Shown: one piece after another, positions 56,794 through 64,000 of the stretch | Numbering within the stretch: the stretch's first letter is position 1 | Layout of the letters: every line of letters starts with the position of its first letter | NCBI GenBank assembly: GCA_949297765.1 | Contig: CASFTV010000014.1 | Coordinates: 26,344 to 90,343 of the forward strand | Direction: 5' to 3' | Source: an uncultured bacterium | GTDB taxonomy: Bacteria; Verrucomicrobiota; Lentisphaeria; Victivallales; UBA1829 | Length of the DNA stretch: 64,000 nt | Program-made: the position numbers and the translations under genes | The notes under the pieces: generated by a model | Told to the model about the DNA's origin: nothing | Seen by the model: the letters and a program-made list of their open reading frames with translations, nothing else | Database searches by the model: none

Positions 56794-59007
56794 TTATGCA
56801 CTCCTTTTATTGATGATGCGGTCTACGACCAGTTGTCGGAACTCTTTGGACAGCATGGAGAAATAGGCGGTGAAGCCCGTGACGCGGACGACAAGATCCG
56901 GATAGAGCGCGGGATTTTCGTGCGCTTTCAGAATTTTTTCTCCGTCGATGATATTGATGTTCAGCAATGTGTTTCCGGTTTTCAGCAATGTGCGGACCAT
57001 GCAGACCAGTTTGTCGAGGGCCTCGGGGGTTTCTCCTGTTCCCGGATCGAGTTCCAGCTGGACCGGCGCCGTGTTTCCGTATCCGGGCTGGATCGCCGCG
57101 ATGGAGTTGCACATGGCGGTGACGGCGCCGTCCCGACGGAAACCGGGATGCGGATTGGCTCCGTGATTGATTGCGGTACCGGCTTTGCGTCCGTTGGGGG
57201 TCGCCCCCACATGACGTCCGAAGTAGAGGGTGTTCGACCAGGAGAACCAGCCGGGAATGAAGTTCAGTCCCGGATACCGTTCATTCTGACGGCGGACCAG
57301 ATCGGAGTATTCGCGGGAGATCCGGACCGCCCACGCATCGCCGAGAGAGTTGCCCTGACAGTATCGTTCGGAGTGCTGGAGCATCTGACGGATGTATTCG
57401 CCTTCGGTCCCGGCAAAATCGGATTGCAGAAAGGTGTCCAGTTCGCGGAAGGTCAGGCGTTTCTCCCGGACGATCCGCTGTTCGATCGCGGCAAAGCTGT
57501 CGGCGACCGTCGCGAGGGCGGCGCCGTCCATGCAGAGATTGAAATAGGTCGCGCCTTTGGTGACATCGCATCCCTTTTCAATGGGTCCGTGGGAGAGAAG
57601 ATTGAGAATCAGTTCGGGTTCGTTCTGATCCTGATGCTGCAGATGGAAGTGGATGCCGTCGGCGGTTGCCTCCACCGCCGTCCTGAGATGGGAGAGGAAG
57701 CGGTTGTGCAGGGCTTCCAGACTCTGTTCCGGGGAGTCCATCATCTCTTTCCATGCCACTTCGAAGACTCTGGCGGTGTTGATTTTCACGATATCGTTGA
57801 GGGTGTATTCCTTTCCGGGGATGCTCATCCAGTGACAGCCGGAGGAGATGCGCCGGATCGCCTCTTCGCGGGGGAAGCCGCAGCGCATGAATCCCTGCAC
57901 GAGAGCGGTGTCGCCGGAGAAGCGGGGCCATCCGTTTTTGTTGCTGAAGAGATAGCCGACCGCCTTGCGGAGAAAGACCGGATCGGTCCTGTCGTGGACC
58001 CGGACCGTCAGATTGCAGGCGATGTTCACGGCATCCGCCGCTTCAAGAATCAGATAGGAGAGGGGATTGATCGTGTCGTTGCCGTTGATGTCCGGTCCGC
58101 CGAGCTGGTAGTAGCGGGAGTCGTTGAAGAAGAGACAGCCCAGATAGAATTTTGCATCTTCGTCGGTGATTCGTCCTGTGCGGATGTCGTTTTCATAGTA
58201 TGGAAGGAGCAGCTGGTCGAGCTGTCCACCCGCGGAGCCGCGGTTGTAAAGACGGCTGAGCATACTGAACCAGCACATCCACTGAATTGCTTCGCGCATG
58301 GTCTGCGGGACGCCGTCGGCCATGCGGAAGTTGATGTCCGCCATCTCCTTGAGATTCCGGCTTAGGACGGGATTCCGTTCGATCAGCGCCAGTTCCGCAA
58401 GCTGATGTGAAATCCTGCGGAGGAAGGAGATGATGGCTTTGACCACGGCAATTTCACTGTCGTAGAATTCGTAGGTTTCGGGAGGATTCAAGGCGCGGTA
58501 GTGTTCCAGTTTCCGGAGTATGCCGCCCCAGCCGAGATCAAGACCCATTTTGATGTCCGGATTGAAATGGTGATCGCGCCCGATTCCGCAGATGATGTTG
58601 TAGCGGTCGAAGAGAGGTTTCAGGTCGTCGAACGGATAGGCGGGATTCCAGGGATAGGGGTACGAAGGATCGCCGGTCATCCCCCGGAGGCGGATCAGGA
58701 AAAAGAATCCGCGCCCGACAAACGCATCCAGCGGATCGACATACAGCGGATGTTCCGCCAGAAGCCGCGTATAGTTTTCCGTCCATCCGGAGTATCCGTA
58801 GAAATGGCCGTCCGGATGATTCGGGATGATCTTGAATTTGAAATAATCGGGAGCAACGACGCGTCCGTAGTCATCCTCGTTGAGTCCACCCTCTTTTTCG
58901 ACCTTTTCCGCGGTTTGGGCCAGCTTGCGTTCCCGGAGCAGACGCAGACGTTTGGCGTAGTCGAATTCTTCCGTTTCCGGATACTGGTTGATGTATTGAA
59001 TCATCAT
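56794..59007 (-). CDS. Glycyl radical enzyme of unknown specificity
   Basis: This 737-residue protein is a PFL-like glycyl radical enzyme. The C-terminal radical motif VVRVTGFTAYF places the glycyl radical at Gly711. The thiyl Cys is probably Cys391 in RISSGCHWMSIPGKEY, where most characterised members have GC-x-E, with Glu as base. Here the residues after Cys are His-Trp-Met, so this is not an ordinary diol, choline or hydroxyproline eliminase. The ATG at 59007 has AGGA 7 bases upstream. It follows the activase after 4 bases. The operon also holds a giant glycosidase, pilin, bicupin and flavoprotein, so a glycan-derived substrate is likely. Its reaction is not known. Confidence 0.88.
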   Translation of the reverse strand: MMIQYINQYPETEEFDYAKRLRLLRERKLAQTAEKVEKEGGLNEDDYGRVVAPDYFKFKIIPNHPDGHFYGYSGWTENYTRLLAEHPLYVDPLDAFVGRGFFFLIRLRGMTGDPSYPYPWNPAYPFDDLKPLFDRYNIICGIGRDHHFNPDIKMGLDLGWGGILRKLEHYRALNPPETYEFYDSEIAVVKAIISFLRRISHQLAELALIERNPVLSRNLKEMADINFRMADGVPQTMREAIQWMCWFSMLSRLYNRGSAGGQLDQLLLPYYENDIRTGRITDEDAKFYLGCLFFNDSRYYQLGGPDINGNDTINPLSYLILEAADAVNIACNLTVRVHDRTDPVFLRKAVGYLFSNKNGWPRFSGDTALVQGFMRCGFPREEAIRRISSGCHWMSIPGKEYTLNDIVKINTARVFEVAWKEMMDSPEQSLEALHNRFLSHLRTAVEATADGIHFHLQHQDQNEPELILNLLSHGPIEKGCDVTKGATYFNLCMDGAALATVADSFAAIEQRIVREKRLTFRELDTFLQSDFAGTEGEYIRQMLQHSERYCQGNSLGDAWAVRISREYSDLVRRQNERYPGLNFIPGWFSWSNTLYFGRHVGATPNGRKAGTAINHGANPHPGFRRDGAVTAMCNSIAAIQPGYGNTAPVQLELDPGTGETPEALDKLVCMVRTLLKTGNTLLNINIIDGEKILKAHENPALYPDLVVRVTGFTAYFSMLSKEFRQLVVDRIINKRSA

Positions 59008-59011
59008 GATG

Positions 59012-59914
59012 TCATCCTGCCTTTCCCCGGATGGAGTGTTTCTCCGCAATGGAGCGGAGCTTTTCAACTTGTTCCGCCGGAAGTGTTTGTGCGTTTTTAA
59101 AAGGATTCTCCAGCCCCAGCGCATGATATTTCGGATCTCCGAGGGGGTTGAAATTGAGCAGTTCGTAATACTGGAGGTTTTTCAGATTGGCGAGCAGTCC
59201 GGCGATGCCTTCGATGTTCTCTTCCGAATCGGTGACACCGGGAATCAGAGGTGTCCGGGCGACGAGCGGAATGTTCAGGGTATCCAGCCGTGCAATATTC
59301 TCCTTGATTTGTTCGTTTCCGACACCGGTCCATTTTCTATGGAGGCCGGAGTCGAAAAGTTTCAGATCGAACAGAATCAGATCCAGCTTTTCCAGAATGG
59401 GACTTATGCGGTCGAAGTCCGCGAAGAGATTGGTTTCCACAGCGGTGTGGAGCTTCTCTTTCCGACAGGCGTCGATCAGAAGGTTCGCGAATTCCGCCTG
59501 ACAGAACACTTCTCCTCCGGAGAGGGTGACGCCTCCTCCGGAATCTGTATAATATGCTTGATCCTGAAGGACTTCCTCCATGATGTCATCAACAGATCTC
59601 CATTGTCCGGCCATTTCCATTGCACCGGGGAAACAGACTTCCGCGCATTTTCCGCAGCGGATGCAGCGCCTGCGGTCGAAGAGGAGTTCTCCGGCGGACC
59701 TCCTGTGCGCGCCGGAGGGGCAGACGTCGACACAGTGTCCGCATCCGATGCACTTCTCCGGATGGACCATCAATTCATTTTCCATCCGGATGGTTTCCGG
59801 ATTGTGACACCATGCGCAGTGCAGGGAGCATCCTTTCAGGAAGATTGTTGTACGGATTCCCGGTCCATCGTTCAAGGAGAAGCGCTGGACCGCCGTGATC
59901 AGACCTTGTTTCAT
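59012..59914 (-). CDS. Glycyl radical enzyme activating protein (radical SAM)
   Basis: This 300-residue protein has the radical SAM motif GCSLHCAWCHNPE (Cys29, Cys33, Cys36), and two ferredoxin clusters (CIGCGHCVDVCP near 55; CIRCGKCAEVCF near 84) in the usual insert of GRE activases. GGGVTLSGGEVF is the SAM-binding GGE segment. It generates the glycyl radical on the enzyme made from the next gene, 4 bases downstream. Its own ribosome site is weak. It acts only without oxygen. The match to the GRE is by adjacency, which is reliable in this family. Confidence 0.95.
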   Translation of the reverse strand: MKQGLITAVQRFSLNDGPGIRTTIFLKGCSLHCAWCHNPETIRMENELMVHPEKCIGCGHCVDVCPSGAHRRSAGELLFDRRRCIRCGKCAEVCFPGAMEMAGQWRSVDDIMEEVLQDQAYYTDSGGGVTLSGGEVFCQAEFANLLIDACRKEKLHTAVETNLFADFDRISPILEKLDLILFDLKLFDSGLHRKWTGVGNEQIKENIARLDTLNIPLVARTPLIPGVTDSEENIEGIAGLLANLKNLQYYELLNFNPLGDPKYHALGLENPFKNAQTLPAEQVEKLRSIAEKHSIRGKAG

Positions 59915-59938
59915 TGCAATGTACTCGTTTTTCCGTGT

Positions 59939-60766
59939 TCAGGGGATCAGTTTCAGCATGTCGGTATTTCCGGTTGCCACACCCTGTCCCTGTCTCCAGA
60001 ACCATGCGATTTTGAGCGGGGTCTGGAAGGCGAGGGCATAGGCGCTCATCGGGGAGACGTGACCGTCGGCCATCAGGGTATTGGCGTAGTTGTTGTGGCG
60101 GAGAGCCGCGGCAATCCGGATGCTGCCGCCGTAGGCATAGCCTTTCCGGAGGAAAAGGCCGCCGGGCCCTTCTCTTCCTTCCGCGGGAAACAGCGTATCG
60201 ATATAATAGGGAGAGCGGGAGGGCTGTCGGTATTTGTTCATCCGGAGAAATGAATGGTTGAATGCCCCAAGATCATAGCCGATTTCTCCCAGCTCCTCTT
60301 CGACGGCGGCATAGTTTCCGTCGAGGGCCGGCGCATACAAACCGTTGATGTTCAGCATCTTGTCGTTGCTCTTGTTGTGCGGGACGGCCGGGCAGGTGGC
60401 AATGACCCAGCGGAAGCGTGCGGTCGATTCACTCGATGTATAGTAGGTGTCATATTTCAGCAGAATGTTGAACCAGCGCCCGAAGTTGCTGTTGGCATTG
60501 TTTTTCACGACCATCAGATCGTTGTGTTCGAGAGCGTACTGGGCGAAAATGATTCCCATCTGCCGCATGTTTCCCATACAGGAGGCGGCTCTTGCCTTGT
60601 CACGGGCCTTGTTCAGCGCCGGGAGCAGAAGAGCGGCGAGAATCGCGATGATCCCGATCGTAATCAGGAGTTCAATCAGAGTGAAGCGGACGGAACGCAT
60701 TCGGGAAAGAACGCCGTATTCCGGTTTCCCGCCGGACGGAGAGGGTGCTCGTTTGACTGCTTTCAT
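59939..60766 (-). CDS. Pseudopilin with H-X9-DG motif
   Basis: The 275-residue protein has a 27-residue basic leader ([17 protein letters not shown]...) and then [17 protein letters not shown], with Arg before the Phe, Glu at +5 and [17 protein letters not shown]. The tail has [17 protein letters not shown]. Its ATG overlaps the stop of the glycosidase (ATGA), so translation is coupled. It is followed after 24 bases by the GRE activase, an unusual neighbour for a pilin. Confidence 0.87.
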   Translation of the reverse strand: MKAVKRAPSPSGGKPEYGVLSRMRSVRFTLIELLITIGIIAILAALLLPALNKARDKARAASCMGNMRQMGIIFAQYALEHNDLMVVKNNANSNFGRWFNILLKYDTYYTSSESTARFRWVIATCPAVPHNKSNDKMLNINGLYAPALDGNYAAVEEELGEIGYDLGAFNHSFLRMNKYRQPSRSPYYIDTLFPAEGREGPGGLFLRKGYAYGGSIRIAAALRHNNYANTLMADGHVSPMSAYALAFQTPLKIAWFWRQGQGVATGNTDMLKLIP

Positions 60767-63700
60767 CGTTTGGATTCTCCCATCGTTTGAGTTTTCAGTT
60801 CATACGCGAAAATCACGTTGCCCGGGAAGTGGAAGTTATCGGCGTTCAGGCAGATTCTTCCATTCCGGAGACGAAGAGGAACGCTTCCAAGAGGTTTGCC
60901 GGAATGGTCCAGAGCCGTCGCTTTCCATTCTCCCGGCATGAGCTTCAGAGAGATTTCGGCGGTCCCCTTCCGGACCAGAATCGGATTTCCCCGGGGCGGA
61001 TTTTTCAGGACCACATTGCATTCTTCGCTGGAGAAGAGAATTCCTTCCTGGCGCAGATCGGTCAGGAAGAAGAGAAGAATCCGATCGCTCCTGTCCAGCG
61101 ATTTCCCTTCTCCATCCATCGCCGCCGCTGCGACAACGGAATAAAAACCGGAGGTCGATTTTACATGCAAGTTCTTTCCTTCAAAGGAGTTGCCTTGAGG
61201 CAGCGCAACGCTTTCCAGACGGGGCGTGACGGTTCCGAAGATGTTCTTCCCGGAATTCATCCGGATTTCGGCCGGCCGGATTTTCATCGCTTCCCGGACG
61301 GAGGCCGGAGCCGGTTTCCCGAGGGTCCAGGGCGTCATGCTGTCTTCCGGAAGAGCCTGTCCGACGGGAAGGGTCCCCGTCCGGACATGGGGGGCAAGCT
61401 CCTGCATCTCTTTCGGATAGGATTCCACATAGGTCCTCTGAAATTCTCCCCGCCGGACGATCAGAGGAAGCGTTTCCTTTGCCGGATTCAAATCGCCGCG
61501 GATGAACAGCAGCGCGCCGATGCTGTCGCTCAGGGTACGGACCGGATCATTCAGCGTGGAGAAGGAGCCGGGATAGGAGTTGCCGAACATGGCGTTCGGA
61601 TGGGCATAATCGAAGCGGAAAAGGCCATCCCAGTCCTGGAAGGCGGCGAACGCGCCGAAGACGAGTCCGGAGTCTGCCCGGAACTGGTTCGGATAGCCGA
61701 CATTGAACTCCGTCACGGTGAACGGTTTTCCGAAGATGCGGGAGGGCGCAAGAGAACAGATCGGCCACAGTCCTCCGCTCAGAAGACTCTTGTTGCGGAT
61801 CCGGTACGGCGGGACCCATTTCGTCTTGCCGATGAAGCCCGGATGATCCCAGTAAATGTGATTGTCCACGAAGTCATAATGGTCCCGCAGCATTGCAGCC
61901 AGCGGCGGCTGGCGGTGATTCTGGTCGGTCAGGGGAGCGGCCAGTTTCAGTTCGTCCTGAAGAAGGGTTTTGATCTCCTGAAAGTACTTGGAATAGAGGG
62001 AGTAAAGAAATTCGATCATCATTGCCCGGCGATTGTGCCCGGTCGGAGCTTTTCCGGTTTTCCGGCAGTGTTCTTCGAACAGACGGTTGCAGAAACGGTA
62101 GCTTTCCCCGCCGTTTTTTCCGAACCGGCTGCAGTCGTCGTACAGACTGACGATCATGTTCTCGTTGATGATGCAGATTCCCGCGAGAACAGGATCCTGC
62201 GCCAGCGGAAGCCCCGTATATTTGTTCTTATGGCCCAGGAACTTGCGGATGAACGTTTTGAAGTTTTCCCGGATTTCCGGATTCACCATGATGCCGAGTT
62301 TCATATCTTTCAGTTCGCGCAGATCCGGGGCGCTCCGGAATTCCCCCGGCTTCCGGTCGCGCAGAGCGAAAAGATCCAGAAAGATGTAGAACCCGTTCTC
62401 CTTCAGAAGGGAGATCAGATAATCCATATTGTCGATGTTTTCTTCATCGAAGGCGAGGGAGTTTTTCGGGAGCTTCCGGTCAACCAGTTCCCGGTCGAAC
62501 TGATGAAGGCGGATCGCGTTGTAGCCGGTTCCCTTGAGCCACTGAACGAGGAGTTTGCTCTTCTCCTTCGGAAGCGTGCAGGCTAGAGTGCAGAGATTGG
62601 TGCCGTAGAAGCGGATCCGTTTTTCCGGAGCCTTTTCAAAGGAGAAGATGCCATCGCGGATGACGACCTTTCCGTATTTCCCTGCCGGAGCTTCCCGGAT
62701 GAAGGAAAAATCCAGAAGAGATCCCGGGAGGATCGTGTGATCCAGCTGGATCTCTCTCCATAAGTTGTTCCGGGTGAACTGATAATGCTTCGGGGCGCTC
62801 AGCTTGATGCTGTCGGGCGATCCCGCTGCCGCGCCGATCATCCAGACGCTGATTCCGGTACTCCGGAACTCCATCCGGCGGATCGGTTTCTCCGGAACGG
62901 GGAATGCGGAAAGATACAGTCCGCTCTCATTTTCGTCGTTGCGGCGGTGATAGCCGACAAGCGCATTGGGAACCCGCGACGGATTCCACCAGTCTCCGAC
63001 ATCCCGGTTGCCCACAATCGGAATCCGGTGTTCGCTGCCGTCGGTGAATATCAGTTTGACCGAGCCGATCTCTTCGCCTTTCGTCCATGCGGTTGCGTGG
63101 AGGAGCAGAAGAGTTTTCATCGTCAGCGGTGTCCGGAAGTTCTGGACCGCCGTCTTCGGAAGATAGCTTCGTCCGCCTCCTCCGAGAACGATGCACTCCT
63201 TTCCCCGGTTTGTTTCCGCGGAAAGAATTTGGAATTCGGCAAATTCACTTTTCAAAATCTTTCCGGTCGGGAAATCGCGCAGGTCCTGATTGGCTCCCTG
63301 ATCGGTCCAGCCGCCCTGCCGGTCGTTCGGATCCTCATCGGCAAACGTGGAGTTCGCCGCTTCGTTCAGCGGAACCGGAAAGGTTTGGAACGGCTTGTAT
63401 TCCGTCCGGACGGTCAGTTCCGTCCGGGCCAGAGGAGTGTTCTGCGGAATCAGCGCAACATGGACAAAAAACTCTTCGGATTTATTTTTCCGGTTGTCGG
63501 ACAGTCGGACCGCGCAGGGACGGGAAAGACGGAACGTGATTGTCCCTCCGCTGAGCGGCAGTTGAAACTCTTTCACCTCGGAAATCGTTTTCAGGGAATA
63601 GCTGGAAAATTTTTCCGGGAAACGAAACGTGTTCGATCCGTTCCAACGGAACTCCTGTCCGCTGAACCGGTTGACCGGAAGCGCGATTTGAAGCTCCAGA

Positions 63701-64000
63701 GACCGGCTCGCAACCGGCTCTGCGGCGTTCAGCGCATAGCGGAGAATTCCGTCGGAACCGGAAAACTCCGCGGAAATCTCTGTCTCAACGGCACGGCTCC
63801 CCTTCGGAGGAAGATTCCATATTCCTTTGCCGTTCATGGAGTTGCGTGATGTTTTCGGAGTGACATCGAACGCCTGTCCCTTCTGGCTGACAAGCTCTCC
63901 GTTTTTTCGGTTCTTCTGCACTTTATGTAAAAAATGGGAATGGAATATCCGGAACCCCTGTGCAGTCAAGTCCCAATCCGGCATAATCGGTCGCGATGCT
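60763..64000 (-). CDS. Giant clan GH-A glycosidase, 5' end outside window
   Basis: The frame is open from base 64000 to its stop at 60763, so the start and any signal peptide are missing; an internal Met at 63984 gives 1073 residues and is used for numbering. It is a paralogue of the enzyme at 35108: the [12 protein letters not shown] block (224-235) matches GGWSDQG there, and the TIM barrel has ICIINENMI with Glu608 as acid/base and [14 protein letters not shown] with Glu759 as nucleophile. A C-terminal beta domain of about 250 residues follows. Its stop overlaps the pilin start. It is the first visible gene of the GRE operon. The family is not one I can name. Confidence 0.78.
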   Translation of the reverse strand, partial: ASRPIMPDWDLTAQGFRIFHSHFLHKVQKNRKNGELVSQKGQAFDVTPKTSRNSMNGKGIWNLPPKGSRAVETEISAEFSGSDGILRYALNAAEPVASRSLELQIALPVNRFSGQEFRWNGSNTFRFPEKFSSYSLKTISEVKEFQLPLSGGTITFRLSRPCAVRLSDNRKNKSEEFFVHVALIPQNTPLARTELTVRTEYKPFQTFPVPLNEAANSTFADEDPNDRQGGWTDQGANQDLRDFPTGKILKSEFAEFQILSAETNRGKECIVLGGGGRSYLPKTAVQNFRTPLTMKTLLLLHATAWTKGEEIGSVKLIFTDGSEHRIPIVGNRDVGDWWNPSRVPNALVGYHRRNDENESGLYLSAFPVPEKPIRRMEFRSTGISVWMIGAAAGSPDSIKLSAPKHYQFTRNNLWREIQLDHTILPGSLLDFSFIREAPAGKYGKVVIRDGIFSFEKAPEKRIRFYGTNLCTLACTLPKEKSKLLVQWLKGTGYNAIRLHQFDRELVDRKLPKNSLAFDEENIDNMDYLISLLKENGFYIFLDLFALRDRKPGEFRSAPDLRELKDMKLGIMVNPEIRENFKTFIRKFLGHKNKYTGLPLAQDPVLAGICIINENMIVSLYDDCSRFGKNGGESYRFCNRLFEEHCRKTGKAPTGHNRRAMMIEFLYSLYSKYFQEIKTLLQDELKLAAPLTDQNHRQPPLAAMLRDHYDFVDNHIYWDHPGFIGKTKWVPPYRIRNKSLLSGGLWPICSLAPSRIFGKPFTVTEFNVGYPNQFRADSGLVFGAFAAFQDWDGLFRFDYAHPNAMFGNSYPGSFSTLNDPVRTLSDSIGALLFIRGDLNPAKETLPLIVRRGEFQRTYVESYPKEMQELAPHVRTGTLPVGQALPEDSMTPWTLGKPAPASVREAMKIRPAEIRMNSGKNIFGTVTPRLESVALPQGNSFEGKNLHVKSTSGFYSVVAAAAMDGEGKSLDRSDRILLFFLTDLRQEGILFSSEECNVVLKNPPRGNPILVRKGTAEISLKLMPGEWKATALDHSGKPLGSVPLRLRNGRICLNADNFHFPGNVIFAYELKTQTMGESKR

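Noticed and set aside
1..64000. CRISPR arrays, insertion sequences, phage genes, tRNA or rRNA
   Set aside because: No regularly spaced repeats, transposase-like genes with terminal inverted repeats, or recognisable RNA genes were seen on reading through the sequence.

Overview
The window reads as a carbohydrate-degradation region from a bacterium of the PVC group, most likely Lentisphaerota (Victivallis-like). This is inferred from gene content, not from a marker gene. The signs are eight pseudopilins with a DGH-type tail motif in 64 kb, very large secreted glycosidases with jelly-roll-like N-terminal domains, seven AraC regulators plus one XylR and one LacI, and oxygen-sensitive enzymes (a glycyl radical enzyme with its activase, and several Fe-S proteins). 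No rRNA, tRNA, CRISPR array, transposase or phage gene is visible. Only one transporter is seen (a DMT-type permease), and there is no SusC/SusD, ABC or PTS system.

Layout. 1-2.7 kb: a pseudopilin and a truncated GH2-like enzyme (minus), divergent from an AraC gene. 2.8-6.8 kb: a minus-strand operon of a U32-like Cys-rich protein and three tandem QueG-like double [4Fe-4S] proteins. 7.0-10.9 kb: lacI, a nucleotidyltransferase, nahK and an epimerase, forming a HexNAc-to-UDP-HexNAc salvage operon that ends in a bidirectional terminator shared with a GH29 fucosidase (11.0-12.3 kb). 12.7-17.6 kb: a GH39-like enzyme, a pseudopilin and a secreted glycosidase, followed by a convergent xylR-like gene. 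18.8-26.9 kb: a minus-strand operon of pilin, secreted glycosidase, stand-alone N-domain protein, second glycosidase and second pilin. 27.0-28.8 kb: two tail-to-tail AraC genes. 28.9-35.0 kb: GH4, pilin, secreted glycosidase with a CBM9-like tail, and a small secreted binding protein. 35.1-39.3 kb: a giant glycosidase and its pilin. 39.5-41.2 kb: a second AraC pair. 41.3-44.7 kb: a six-hairpin glycosidase, the DMT permease and a pilin. 44.8-49.0 kb: a sugar-acid operon (galactonate-dehydratase-like enolase, KDPG-type aldolase, SDR and GH39-like enzyme). 49.1-50.9 kb: a third AraC pair. 51.0-54.6 kb: GH2 mannosidase-like, LOG-family and phosphatase-like genes. 54.8-64.0 kb: a minus-strand operon of giant glycosidase (5' end outside the window), pilin, GRE activase, unusual GRE, bicupin and FAD oxidoreductase.

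How it works together. Secreted multidomain glycosidases are co-transcribed with pseudopilins and would cleave host or plant glycans outside the cytoplasm. Cytoplasmic GH29, GH4, GH2 and GH39-like enzymes would finish the oligosaccharides. The released sugars would feed HexNAc salvage, sugar-acid catabolism and perhaps radical chemistry. Three times the layout is [operon <-][AraC ->][<- AraC][operon ->], so each operon has its own divergent regulator. Points worth a second look are the pilin-glycosidase pairing with non-canonical prepilin cleavage sites, the repeated regulator-pair architecture, the GRE without the usual catalytic Glu, and the QueG-like trio.
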